DNA of 64,000 bases. Source: Symbiodinium microadriaticum. Its lineage: Eukaryota; Sar; Dinophyceae; Suessiales; Symbiodiniaceae. Both the position numbers and the translations under genes were made by a program. Where the stretch lies: contig LSRX01001372.1 in the NCBI GenBank assembly GCA_001939145.1, positions 62,001 to 126,000 on the forward strand, given 5' to 3'. The notes beneath the pieces are model-generated. The model did not search any database. It saw only the letters and a program-made list of their open reading frames with translations, and was not told the origin of the DNA. Positions 34,739 to 45,664 of this stretch are shown here, in pieces (within the stretch, counting starts at the first letter, position 1; the number at the start of each line of letters is the position of its first letter).

Positions 34739-35758
34739 TCAGTTTCTGCTGTTCGCTGCCAGGGCGAGGGCCTCCTCTTCCATGTCGTCAGGCGACTTCG
34801 TGGGAGTTGCGACCGGCACGGGAAGACTGAACTTGCCCGTGTCTGGCATGTACAACTTCTTCCAGATGCCGGTCTGCTTGACCTGCACGCATGGGCCGAC
34901 GGAAACTTCCCGCTTTCACATGCTGTAAGGATCCGGCCGTTGAGCTCAAGAGGAAAATCCGTGGTTGGTTGAACACATCTCCCTCCGGAGATTCCACATC
35001 GGTGAGCATCACTTTAAAGCGTGGCAGCGAGGTGTAGATGCCTTGAGGGAAGCACGCGACCAATAAACAATTCAACGCATAATATGCTAAGAACCAGAAC
35101 ACAAACCAGACTGCCAGGCGCAGACACAACTCACATGTCATGAAAAGCTCCGTGACACAGCACGGCTTGTCAAATGAGATCACATGCTGCGCTGCGTGCT
35201 CTGTGCAGTCTGCTGCAAGCGCGGCGGCTTGCAGGCATGTGCTTTACGCATGCAAGGTGCGTTCACGCTCTGCGGAATCATCCAACCCAATGTCCATGTC
35301 GCTTCCAACAGGATTTGGGTCGTAGCGACACTCCTGACCTCAGTGGTTCATCGCTGAAAGGCGGGAAAGTCTGCAAGCCGACCCAAGCTGAGTTGACCAC
35401 ACTGCCAGTGCTGAAAGTTGTTCGGCGTGGTCATGCACGAACCATGATCCCACTTTCCATGTGAGCATTCCTGCGCAGCAGTGGCGCATGTGGCCGCATA
35501 CTGAAAGGTTGACATTGGGATCCGCAGGTTTTCCCTCACCCCGGCTTCTCCTGGATCTCGACCTTGCCCTTGAAATTTGCATCGGAGACGAAGAGCCCTG
35601 CGACGCTGTCGGAGGTCATGGCAATACCTTCGCAGCGTGTGAACGTCAGAGCCGCTGTGAGCCAAGGCCAAGGGCCGATGTCTTGTCCAAGGGTCGGTGG
35701 TCCACGCAGCCCGGGAGACGCTCCGAGGGCACCTCCGCCCCACAGCTCCTCGTAGCTC
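34739..35758 (-). CDS. Multi-exon protein, at least 5 exons, unidentified
   Basis: Exon A (about 35758-35540) reads ELWGGGALGASPGLRGPPTL, ALTFTRCEGIAMTSDSVAGL, FVSDANFKGKVEIQEKPG and has a GT donor (CCGGG|GTGAGG). Exon B is 35500-35439 (62 nt; after TTTCAG, GT donor). Exon C is 35338-35267 (QECRYDPNPVGSDMDIGLDD; AG|G acceptor, GT donor). Exon D starts at 35041 (YTSLPRFKVMLTDVESPEGD). Exon E ends at TGA 34741-34739 (VSVGPCVQVKQTGIWKKLYM, FSLPVPVATPTKSPDDMEEE). Phases agree across A-B-C-D, and introns B-C (100 bp) and C-D (225 bp) are GT-AG. The D-E junction is open. The tail is acidic. Upstream exons are missing. I recognise no family; it is probably soluble. Confidence 0.5.
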
Positions 35759-35772
35759 CAGGAATTTCAGGC

Positions 35773-35801
35773 ATCTACGGCGTATCTACGGCGTCTACGG
35801 C
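35773..35801. repeat. Short tandem repeat ATCTACGGCGT
   Basis: Two full and one partial copies of about 10-11 bp lie just upstream (in the minus-strand sense) of exon A of the 34.7-35.8 kb locus, probably inside an intron. Confidence 0.7.
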
Positions 35802-36443
35802 TTTCTACCTTCTGCCAGTTCTGCCCTCCGACTCTCCAAGCACTGCGATGTGACAGCAGCTCTTCGAACTTTCTTACTGCCAGGCCAGCCTATGGCGGGG
35901 TGCAGGGCTAATCGGGAACTGCCGCAAGCGCGCTCCATCCACACACGCCACCCGCTGAGCTACAGAAGGAGCCAACTTCATCCATGGTCCTGAGATGCAT
36001 CAGGGGTTTGGCGGTGGTCCAGGTACTTTACCGACGACTCTCCGCACCGTGAAGCTCATGTTGGCCAAGCTTCAGAGTCGTGGCAGCTGAGAGCTTCTTG
36101 AAGCTGTCGGGACTGACGCAGTGGAAGCAGAACAATGCACGCACAGAAACTTCGACTGGCGACTGTGATTCCTTTGCAAGCCTACCTGCCTCCATGTGAC
36201 GCATGCAAGGATGTAGACACCTCCAAGCACCTGCAAGTCGGGTTGATGTCTCCCGATTTGGACATGCCAGCTTTGCAATACTTCAACGCCTCTGACATGT
36301 CCGTCCGCTTCTCCGGTGGCTGGGTGCATGCCTTGGCTATGAGTCTCAACACACGCGAAACGGTCGAGAAAGACTCAGACTTTGTTTGACGCTACCTGGG
36401 AGTCTGCTTTTTTCTGGAACTCTGGGCCTGAGTGCCAGCGATA

Positions 36444-36770
36444 TCAGAAAGACATCGCGGGAACTGGAAAGCTTACGTCGCCTTGTAAGGTTTCAGGTCT
36501 CCTTCGCTGCAACAACGTATCTATGCCTGAACTTAACGGCATTGCTTTCATCTGCTGTGGCCAAGCATCCTCAGACACGTAGGTGTAAAGGCCCATCTCG
36601 GCAGCTGTCCGTGATCTCCAGAACGGAGTTGGATGGGCATGTCTCTTGTCGGCAGCGACCCACCAGTCGCGAAAGTTTTCAGATGCTAGAAGAACGGGAT
36701 ACACTGCATAGACCTTCTGCTTGATCAACTCCGGGTCATTCAACGTGAGACCAACCTCGCGAAGTACAGA
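36444..36770 (-). CDS. Exon of an unidentified protein
   Basis: This minus-strand frame has strong protein character: LREVGLTLNDPELIKQKVYA, VYPVLLASENFRDWWVAADK, HAHPTPFWRSRTAAEMGLYT, YVSEDAWPQQMKAMPLSSGI. It likely begins after an AG near 36755 and ends near 36480-36450, with a GC or GT donor not resolved. The plus strand at 36135-36389 is also open and protein-like (LQVGLMSPDLDMPALQYFNA), but I cannot link the two. No family recognised. Confidence 0.4.
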   Translation of the reverse strand, partial: SVLREVGLTLNDPELIKQKVYAVYPVLLASENFRDWWVAADKRHAHPTPFWRSRTAAEMGLYTYVSEDAWPQQMKAMPLSSGIDTLLQRRRPETLQGDVSFPVPAMSF

Positions 36771-38350
36771 AAGGATGAGCTAGGCCTATGCCTAGATGGC
36801 ATCAAAAATTCGATGGACCCACCTGAAAGCCAACCGAAGCGGTGTCGGAGTCAGCCGCGCTGGTCAAGCAGGAATAGTTGCCTTGGAACGATCATAGTGA
36901 TCCGACTGCAGCACAGAGCCCATGCAGCCGAGTCACCTCAGAAATCTTTTCGAACCCACAAGCTTTTGCCAAGGTGCAGCTACGCGAGTCCATTGGCAAG
37001 GGCGTCATGTCGATGGCCCTTGCCGGTGCTTCCAGGGCGATGGACCGACCCGCAGCCGAGGAGATCACTGGCCAATCGGGGAAGTCCTGACAACAGCAAA
37101 CGCCAAGGGCCAAGCAAGGCCTTTCGTTCCTCTCTCCTGAGCTTCGGAAAGAGCACATCTCAAGTCACAAGAACCGTTGCCCTGCCTGGTGCCAATACCG
37201 GGTTGGCATCGGGCTGGTTACCAGCCACTTCGTCCAGAGCGGGAAGACAAGTAAGTACAAGCAAAGCTGGCATATCTGTCAGGGAGTTTACGGTTCGTAA
37301 GCATCAAAGCCAAGGATCTCTGTTTACGTGAAGTTCGGATGTTCAACAACAAAGACACAAACATCATCGTTTTCCTCCGAGCTGCGTAGCAGACATGGCA
37401 AACCCGACTGGCAGTGCAGAAGGGTGGGCACCTTTCCCATGCATGCAGCTAGGGCCACAATGGCTGATGGTTAGAGTGGCCGGGGCATGTCCCTGCGCGC
37501 CTGCAGCCTCGCCTCTGTGACTTCTGACCCCAGGTGTTGGGGTCTTCGTCGTCACTTTCTGACTGGTCAGTGACCGTCTGGTACGAGTCAGTTCCAGAGG
37601 CTGTCGACATGGCTTTCAGATCGACTATGACCTCACTCCTAAGCCTTGACTTATTAAATAGCCTAGCCAAAGTCTTGGACAGCTGTAGGTTGGTTGCCCT
37701 ATAAGTCGTTAGGTCATTAGCATGTGCTGACAAGTATGCCAAATTCCGCCAGACGCATCGTCGAAGGTGGGTTTTGAAGGAGGCATGCTGGCAGCTTGAG
37801 AGCGCATTTTGAGCCAAGCCTCACGAACTAAATCAATTCACCACGAGCGACGTGTACATGAATCGGTGCCACACTACGAGAGAACAATTTCAAAACCTGT
37901 AGTCTACCGAGTCTGCAACCCCCACTGTCAACTTTCGACCACTGCCGCTTCGTTCTGGAACTTCTTCGCAAGCAGGCAAGCAATCCGTTGGCTGCTTCGG
38001 CTTAGACAGCTCCTATTGAGCTGGTAAGCATCAGTTTGCAATCACGCACACAAAGGTCCATCGCATCCACATTTACATGTTGTTAACACGCCGTGCAGCT
38101 GTACCTTGCGCACGACTCAAAGTAGAGACACGACAGACACCGCTGTGCCCAGAAAAGCAGCGTCAGGTGCATAGGACCTGCTTGCCGCTTTGAGGACTCC
38201 ATAAGGAACAGGTTCGATGCCGCCACTCCAAGCAACTCCCAATCACAAGAGACTATGTTTGATATCGAGTAATCTTTCATCAATACCCGCTCCCATTGTT
38301 ACTACTGCAATGACAACTATACTTAACTATACTCTACTGCCATTGGCTGC
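36771..38350. other. No gene recognised
   Basis: I saw no convincing exon or repeat before the CTG tract begins. Confidence 0.35.
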
Positions 38351-38360
38351 TGCGCTACTC

Positions 38361-38450
38361 CTGGTGCTGCTGGTGCTGCTACTGCTGCTGCTGCTGCTGC
38401 TGGTGCTGCTGCTGCTCATACTGTCACATTCGTCAAACTATTACGGCTTC

Positions 38451-38493
<43 letters not shown>

Positions 38494-38500
38494 CGCTGCC
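38361..38500. repeat. CTG/TGG trinucleotide tracts
   Basis: Two tracts are visible: an impure CTG/GTG tract at 38361-38416 and a purer (CTG) tract of about 15 units at 38451-38493. In the frame that reads Leu they create a poly-Leu ORF on the plus strand (38217-38975), which I regard as an artefact of the repeat. They are potentially unstable. Confidence 0.85.
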
Positions 38501-38648
38501 GCAACTTGTTTGCGCCTCGCCCTGCCGCTACATTCCATGCTACTCGCCCGGATTGCACAGCGGCTGGATTGGGCATGTTGCTTTTGTCTTATGCTGTGGG
38601 TCTATCCCCGTATGCTCCCGGCTTTTTCTAATGCCAACGGTTTCTGCC

Positions 38649-38719
38649 CTTATGCGAACCGGGCTCTTCCTTGTGCGAACCTGGCTTATCCTTATGCGAA
38701 CCTGGCTGTTCCCTATGCT
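38649..38719 (+). repeat. 21-bp tandem repeat, about 3.4 copies
   Basis: Units start at 38649, 38670 and 38691 (CTTATGCGAACCTGGCTNTTC type). Because 21 is divisible by three, the plus strand reads a seven-residue repeat PYANRAL, PCANLAY, PYANLAV, PYAP. Whether this is translated is unknown. Confidence 0.75.
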
Positions 38720-38946
38720 CCCACCCTTCCCCCCAAGAAAGGCTTTCCCTTATGCTCGCCTGTTGCATCCTGACAACAACAGTACCTTTGCAATAGCTGA
38801 CAGCACTAGGAAGAACCGAAAATATACTAATTTTCTAGTGTGTGTTTTGACTACTGCGGTCCTAGGTATTTTTTCGCAACATGCATCTTCTGTGATTTTA
38901 GGACCAAGAAATCACTCTAGATCTAGTTTCACAAATGATGTGTTTT

Positions 38947-39905
38947 GCCATGGCTCTGCAAAACCTAGGTGTTGACACCAAAACCGCAATCCAGAAAATC
39001 CATTAAAGCTGGGTGCAGCCCTCAAAAACGGTTTTGATCTCGCAGACTGTTGAAACCCTATGGGACCCGCAAAACCTGGCTTTGGATATACTGTCAAAAC
39101 CTAGGCCCCTGCAAGCTTTTTCGAAAGCACCCCGTGCTGTTTCAGGAACGGCTTTTGGCGCACTGTCCGGTGGCCTTAAAGGCAAAATCAGAAGCAAAAA
39201 AACGGGGCCGTAAACCTACTTTAAAAAAAGCAATTGCATTTGCCGTGGCTCGGCAAAACCTGGGTTTTCACCCTCAACACCAAATCCCAAAAATCCATCC
39301 TAGCTGCGTGAGCTGCTGAAAAATGGCTTCGATCCCGAGATTTCTGAAAACCCTATGGGGCCTGATTTGGGATTTTCTGTCAAGCTAGGCCACTCCAAGC
39401 TTTTCGAACGTGCCCCGGTGCGGTTTCGGCATTGTTTCTGGACCACTGCCAGGTGGCCTTCAGGGCAAAGTTCGAGGCCTCAAAAGGGCCGTAACTTCTT
39501 TGAATTAAAACTACCTTGGCCGTGGCTCAACAAAACCTAGGTTTTGACCCTCAAAGCCAACTCCTTAGAATCCATTCGAGCTGCGTGAACCCCTCAAACA
39601 TGCTTTCGATGCTATGGAACCTGCAAGCTGATTTTGGAGATTATGCTCAAACCCAGGCCCCTACAGCTGTGCTGTTTCTGGAACGGTTTTGGCCTGAAAG
39701 CCACGCTCTGATGTCAAAAAACCGCAAAGTCCGAAGGAACCTGCTTCCTGCCTTTTCTCCGCGACATTGCAGATTTTTTCCTCCCCGTGACGTGCCACAT
39801 CGAAGGCAGTAGATGGCCGATTACAAGACTCTTCCTGCAACCTTAAACGGGAAATCCGATGCCGAAAACGTTCTAAACCGACTTTCACACACGGAATCGC
39901 CTGTG
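38947..39905. repeat. Diverged tandem repeat of about 280-295 bp, three copies
   Basis: Copies begin at 38947, 39242 and 39519 with GCCRTGGCTC...AAAACCTRGG. Each continues with the same order of short motifs: AATCCATT..AGCTG, then GAAACCCTATGGG, CAAGCTTTTTCGAA, TTTCNGGAACGGTTTTGG and GGCCTTAAAGG. The third copy is longer, apparently by an internal insertion at about 39700-39835, and ends near 39905 in a region matching the end of copy 1. No long shared ORF. It looks like a dispersed or satellite unit, not a gene. Confidence 0.75.
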
Positions 39906-41136
39906 GGAACGTATGTTTCCATGGAGGCAAGTTTTGTTATGTTTTGTTCCTCAAGGTGATCAGTTCGAAGACATAGGCATAATGACTATAGTTTTTTCTG
40001 TAGCTTATAGAGTTTTATTCATGTTCAGGCTTGCAGCTGTCGAAACCCAACCCGGCTGGATTTATGGGTTTGGAATTTCCTGTTCTTTTTGATGGGATTG
40101 AATCGGGGTTGAATCTTGACATGAATCTGAAAGTGATTTCCTATTTCGCGTTTAGCACAGTTGGAAGACGGTGGGACCGCAAAGTTGAGACAACAAACAC
40201 TAATTTCCTCAGGTGTTTTTTGACATCTAACTCTCGGAGGCCGGCCGGCAAGCCCACTTTCCTGCAAACGCCAAAAGCCCGTGCCGCTTGCTCAACATCT
40301 GGACGGATGGATGTAGCTAAAGCAGAAGGGCCGATCCCTCGTGTTTTCAGTGAGCCACCAACTTTCTTACGCAACCCTGGACTCAGGGTACAAGTAACAC
40401 GGATACGAAGACATACGAAAACGACGGCGATGATCCTGGTGGCATGCTTCGTCCCAATGCATGCGTTTTCCGAGAACACCTGCAAGAGGGCACATCCGTT
40501 CGAAGCTCGGGCTCATTTATATTGATGTTTTGAAAGCTCTGAAACATTTATGCCGTCCTACCTACTCGGATTGTGCTCGAAACGAACCACACGGGTCTGT
40601 GATCTTGCCGCCAGTTGCTTTTGCTTGTTCCAGTGGCATCAGCTTAGTAGCAGCGATGTTTGTCCATCCCTATACTATTATGCCAATCAATATTTATGCT
40701 TCAATGGTTACCTGGTACGGTGGCACCTGCCATCTCTTTGGATGGCCTTCGGTGGTGCCGAGCTACGGCTGGAGAAGGAAACAATCTCCTTCAAACAGAA
40801 ATCCAATCTAAGCGGCGCCAACGCAGGCAGAAGCTCCACAGTGAAGCAAGCGTCATGCCTGTGATCAGCCCGTATACCCAGATCAAGAAGCATGCACCAC
40901 TAGCCACCCTGTAATGGCCGCTCATTGAGCCTTTGGTGGCCTGTCATGCACAGGAATTTGAACGCGCCTGGCCCCTCGGGGCCGCCAGTTCTAAGCATTT
41001 CACTGCTTTGCAGTTGCGGGCAGCGCTGTAGGGCGAAGTTCCCTGCGCATTTCCTTGCCACATTTGCAGCTATCCGCCTGAAATGTGCTCACCCAGACCG
41101 AGGCTGCCACCAAAACTGCTTCAGAAGCAAATCAGC
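39906..41136. other. No gene recognised
   Basis: Frames on both strands at 40030-40525 are open but not decisive. I saw no repeat or RNA gene. Confidence 0.35.
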
Positions 41137-41897
41137 TTACAAGCTGAAGACGGTCAGCGCAGGTTCCTCGGGTCGGAAAGCGTGACTTCCTGATGGCGCC
41201 GGTTGCTCAAGTCGAGACACCGAAGCCGACCTCAGAGGTGGGCTGGGCTCCTGCAACACGGACACTGTGCGGAGTTCACGTGCTGGAGTTCGCATGTGCG
41301 GAGTCGCAGATAGGGAATCCTGTCGTGACTCCGTCTGCGGCATTGCCTGGGCTGGGGAAGCTGGCGCAGTTAATCAGGTCTACACTGGGTGTGCGAGTGC
41401 CAATAGCGAAGCATTGACGGGGCATGACGGGGCAACTCGGACGTCAACGTGCCATCACAAACATCAACACACAAACAGGCACCCAAAGCACATGCGTTGC
41501 ATAGTGAAATCCGATGTCTTTGCATGGAGCTTCCCCGAGCTCGCTGTTTCAGTTCATGTTCCCATCTTTCCAACCACCCGTCCAGCGGAGAGGGTGGGTC
41601 CCGCTAGGTCGTGTAGGGCCTGGGGTCGCCAAATGTGTTCAAGTAGCATTGGACGACGAGCTCGCTCTGTACAGCGGTGTGGTGGTCCTGGGAAAGGATC
41701 TGGTTCACCCCGTCCAGCAATCGCTCCGGGAGAATTGCATTGCTTTGCTTTGGGGCTTGAGGGGCTGGCAGTCCCAAAAGTTTCACTCCAGGGAGCTGCA
41801 AGTCAAAGGCAGGTGCCCCTGCTTGAGCAAGCAACTCAAGACCGGCACGGAAGGCAAAAAGCCTTCTTGAATCATCGGTCTTGTGGGGCTTTTGCAT
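41137..41897 (-). CDS. Multi-exon protein locus, unidentified
   Basis: A piece at about 41880-41632 reads DDSRRLFAFRAGLELLAQAG, LPERLLDGVNQILSQDHHTA and VQSELVVQCYLNTFG. It can end at a GC donor (ATTTG|GCGACC). A piece at about 41600-41520 reads SPLDGWLERWEHELKQRARG. Downstream, about 41375-41280, a frame reads INCASFPSPGNAADGVTTGF. About 41290-41140 another reads LRTVSVLQEPSPPLRSASVS and ends at TAG. The frames differ between pieces, so they must be separate exons or only some are real. The plus strand at 41620-41760 is also fairly open. No family recognised. Confidence 0.35.
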
Positions 41898-42293
41898 TCT
41901 GCAGGCACACCATTCTGTTGTGACGAAGTGGAGTAGGTGACTCCATAAAAGGATATAAAAGGTGAATCAGGAAGGATTGTACCATACTGGAAGAACTTCA
42001 AGCTGGCCCGTTGTCAGGACTCTGTTTGCGCGCTCCGGGTGTTCCCGGCTATGTACATAGGAGGAAAAATGTTGTACCTGCGACTTCTCCAGGGCCCCCT
42101 TCCTGGTCCTTGAGTCTTCTTGCTGCTGCACCGCTGCAAGGACTGTATCTTGCTTCTCTTGCCCTGTGGTCAGCTTGCGCTGGCTGTTAACCGTGCGTTC
42201 CCCCCCCCCCCACTGCAGTGCGGATCTCCGTCTTGAGCTCGATACGGCCTTGTCGAAGAGTGCTTTGGAGAGTTGCCTGAATGTCGGCCAAGG

Positions 42294-42587
42294 TCACGGG
42301 AGGTGCCTCCCCTGGCCACATTTAGCTGGACTAGGCTCCTCAAGCTCCGGGTCATCGGCTTGCATTCTTTCAAGGGACGACGGGGCTTCTGTGACTGTTT
42401 CTTCCAGCAGGGGCTGTCGGCCCGGATCCAAACAATTTTGCCCCCGACTGCCGCGGCCGTTGTTCTGTTCTGTGGTGGTGCTGGTAGAAGAAGCTCCGCT
42501 GTAGGTGAGTTCGTAGGTTCGCCTTGCCGTGCTGGTAATTGTCCCGCGCTCGCCTCGAGGAGTGCTGCCATACAGGCGCTCTTCCAC
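42294..42587 (-). CDS. Ser/Thr/Glu-rich ORF beside the second hairpin field
   Basis: This open minus-strand frame of about 97 codons is hydrophilic and low in complexity (TYELTYSGASSTSTTTEQNN, LLEETVTEAPSSLERMQADD). Like the acidic ORF at 10.7-11.6 kb, it lies downstream (minus strand) of GA tracts and hairpins. It could be part of the same repeat element or a disordered exon. I see no direct sequence similarity between the two ORFs. Confidence 0.25.
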   Translation of the reverse strand: MEERLYGSTPRGERGTITSTARRTYELTYSGASSTSTTTEQNNGRGSRGQNCLDPGRQPLLEETVTEAPSSLERMQADDPELEEPSPAKCGQGRHLP

Positions 42588-42709
42588 ACGTCCCTCTCCC
42601 GGAACCCCGCAGTAGACAGATGAGACTTTGTTCCCTCGATGTCAGCAAGCAAAGGTAAAGGAAGAAAAGAGAAGAGGGGAGGATCACTCGCAGCTTGAGC
42701 TAAATTTCT

Positions 42710-43016
42710 ACCTCTCTCTCTCGCTCCACCAGGTGGGGAGAGCTGGCTACGTCCGCCCAACCCTCCGCGCGCGAGCGCGCACCTGTAGTCCCCTCTCTCT
42801 CGCTTTCTTTCGACAGGGCTGTGGGTGAGGGAGATTCCCTCACCCGCGCGCGCGTCGGTGCTGAGGAGGGAGCAGTGAAGCACGCTAGCTCAAACAAGGC
42901 AAGTTTCTCTCTTCTTCTTCCCCATGGCATATATAGGGGGCGGGTCAGACCAAGTTTCTCTCTCTCGCGCTCTCTCTCTCTCTCTCTCTCTCGCACTCTC
43001 CCCCCCCCCCAACCCG
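42710..43016. repeat. CT-tract and hairpin composite repeat field, copy 3
   Basis: CT tracts lie at about 42711-42726, 42790-42810 and 42955-43002. A GC hairpin (GCGCGC-GA-GCGCGC) lies at 42767-42780. A perfect 10-bp stem GGGTGAGGGA/TCCCTCACCC lies at 42823-42845, flanked by GGGCTGT and GCGCGCGCGTCGG. The motif TCTTCCCCATGGCATATATA...CGGGTCAGAC lies at 42915-42950. These match modules at 9.1, 9.5, 12.06, 12.2 and 12.25 kb. The field ends in a C run at 43002-43011. Confidence 0.78.
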
Positions 43017-43074
43017 GCGAATGCTTTCGGAGCTGCTAGTTGGCCCACTCGAGTGGACTGCTCCATGGATTGAC

Positions 43075-44154
43075 TCACCTGAGTCTCTGCTGGCTCCGTC
43101 TTGCACCAGCATAAGCACAAGCATGTCCGGCCTCCAAAGTGTTCTCCATGTCTTCGTCAACAACTGCCTGCGAAGGCTTCGACATGGAGATGCAAAAGGT
43201 TCGGAGCTTCGGCTTGAGAGGAGTGAGCATCCTGAGCACTATTGATTCCAGGCACCGCCTTGGCGACCCCTGCAGCTTGGACAGCACAGCTTTCAGGTGA
43301 CTGCGAGTGAACCCGAACTCTTCTGGTCTTCCATTCCGGCTGGGAAGCAACGCTGCGGTTTGCACTTAGAGGAAGATGAGCTGTGCCATGCTGTCCCGAC
43401 AACAGCCTCTTCTGCTTGTCGTGTTGCCGTAGCAGCTCGGAGGATCTCTCGTGTGAATGCCAGATGCTGCTAGCAGTTGCGAGTGTTGAATTTAGTTGCA
43501 CTCACCACAAACATCCAGAAGCCGTTTAGCCGATGCAAGCAGGACTGACGCGGAACTGCTCCTCGACCAATGGCACAGTGGTCCATGCGCGATGCATGCA
43601 GATTCGGGCTTGTAAATTCGAAATCCTCAAACGTCTTCGCCCCTGACCTCGCCCGTGTGAATAAAGCAGAAAGACAGAACGAAGAAGGGGATGCTCACCT
43701 GCGACAGCAGGAATGCATGAGGATATATTAATATATGAGACACGTGTCCAGGCAAGCTCGAACTGGTAGAGATTCAACAAAGCGGCCACTACCATCAACG
43801 TGGAGTTCATTGCAACGACAATTTTCCTGGCAGGCTGCGAGCGTCCGCGCACAAAGGCATGAGTGGATCTGGCCGAATACCCTCTAACAACACAAAAAAC
43901 AAAAACATGGCAAACTCAGATATCCACCAAGACTCATAAAATCATCCGGCTTGCACAGGATTAGGTACCTGCCTCATGAATGCAGAGCAGGTGTGAACGG
44001 ACCAGAACCGGACAAGCTCTCCCGACTCCAACTGTGCAAACCGCTGTATATCTCTACATGCCAGATGCGACGTGTTTGCCCAAACGATGAAGTGATCATG
44101 CATCACTGCATCACTCAGTACAGCTCCAGACCTGCATCCATCGAAAGGATGCAC
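43075..44154 (-). CDS. Multi-exon protein with a membrane segment, unidentified
   Basis: Pieces in transcript order follow. About 44150-43960: SDAVMHDHFIVWANTSHLAC then RDIQRFAQLESGELVRFWSV. About 43840-43730: RKIVVAMNSTLMVVAALLNL then YQFELAWTRVSYINIS, with a hydrophobic helix. About 43340-43085: PEEFGFTRSHLKAVLSKLQG, SPRRCLESIVLRMLTPLKPK, LRTFCISMSKPSQAVVDEDM. Each differs clearly from its shadow frames in residue balance. Splice sites were not fixed (an acceptor GTCGCAG|G is visible near 43702). A membrane or channel-like protein is possible but not shown. Confidence 0.38.
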
Positions 44155-45664
44155 AGCAGCAACATCGATAAACCTGGAGTGTGCACAGGGGGTGACTATC
44201 TTACGAAAGCATCACTCACGTGGCTCAAAACCTTCACCTTCACTCCAGGCCCTCGCTAATTCCCGGCAGCCGATCCCTCCCGGCCCGCCTGTGGATCCCA
44301 GCACCACCCGGTCCGTCTCCTGTACGAAAACTCGGCTGATCAGCACCTGACAGCTCTGTGTGCAGTGCAGGCAGGGCTGCGACTCAACGTCGAGGAGGCC
44401 ACGTTGAGCGTGGCTCCCAGTAACCAGCCCGGAGCCAGAGTAGCCACCAGCAGCTTCGGACCGTGCACCTCCTTCACCAACATCGACGCCACCTTCGGCA
44501 TCGTGGAGAGCAACTAATCGCGCTGACGAACTTCCGCCTGGAGGCCCCTCAGACTTGGGCCCTTATACCTACGGCCTGCTGTCTGCCTGGAGAGTTGTTT
44601 CTCCCAGTGGGAATGAGCGTCTGCCCACAGTGTTTCCGCACACACAACACACGCGGAGACACACGCAAGACCTCATGCAACCCAGTTCATCTGCATGCTG
44701 CTGCATGCTGCTTTGGCTGGCAGGCCCGTTGAGGAGAAGCCAAGCTGCAGCTCCTCCCGTCATCGAGCAGCAAAGGATCCCAACGATCCTTGCGCTGATG
44801 CACTCTGAAGCCATCCTTCTGCACGCAGAGGCTCCCAGGGTCCCAGAATCAAGTTCCCTTGCATCCGAGAATCTGGAAGTGCATGGTTGTCTGCACAACC
44901 GCACGCGTCATGCCCCAGAAGGATCCCGAGAGCAATGTTGTCAGCGCAATTAGCCTCGCACGCGAATGACGTGCTGGTACCGCAATTTCGCTTCCATCAG
45001 GGTGGAGACCCAATTCTGCCAAGGGTCCAATAATTTACAGGGTATCTGTCCTTGACGCAGAACATTACCTCAAGCTTGACAGTATGCATTCCATTCTTGC
45101 TGTCGCTCTCGCTTCACTCCGCCATCATCTCTGGGAGCATATGACGGCAAAACAAATCCAGTTCAAGATGCCATGATGGAGATCAATGTGCAAAAGCCGG
45201 AGCTGTAGAAAAGCACCTGAATGTGGGAATGCTCTCACTCCAGGCGGCAAGCAGGTCTCCTAGGTTGACAATGACAATCGCTGTTTTTGACCTCTCCTTG
45301 TCATTGTCTGCAGTCACATCGACCAATGCTGAAACCTTCTCTTACTTATCGCACGTTCGTGACAAGATGGAGGGCTTAGAATGCACGGCCTTCGATGCAA
45401 GACGCCGGTCATGGGCTTACATTCTCTGAGAGGTCAGCTTCCTTTTCCTATCGGACACTGTAGCCGGCTGGCTGTAACGGCTAAGCATTGAACTCTGGCC
45501 TGCAAAGACTCTTTCTCGCAAAAGCCTTCTGGACCATTCGTGCTGGATTCCGAATCATATCCCACCTCTTGCCCCACATCGATGAGGTGTCCCTCCCGCA
45601 TCTCCGTGAGGACGTTGTGCCACAGCCGGTAGTGGTCGATGGAGATCTAGCCGCAACCACTGCG
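44155..45664. other. No gene recognised
   Basis: Both strands have modest open frames, none convincing except possibly plus 45488-45709 (LAKAFWTIRAGFRIISHLLP) or its antisense. I saw no repeat. Confidence 0.3.

Noticed and set aside
38217..38975. Plus-strand ORF of about 250 codons with long poly-Leu runs
   Set aside because: The Leu runs are produced by CTG repeats, and the flanks lack protein character and splice logic.
38947..39905. CRISPR-like array because of spaced repeats
   Set aside because: Units are about 280-295 bp, diverged, and not separated by unique spacers. The genome is eukaryotic.
42170..42883. 237-codon minus-strand ORF spanning the hairpin field
   Set aside because: It includes the CT/GA tracts and hairpins and has low-complexity, shadow-like composition. 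Only the shorter frame 42587-42294 is kept as a weak candidate.
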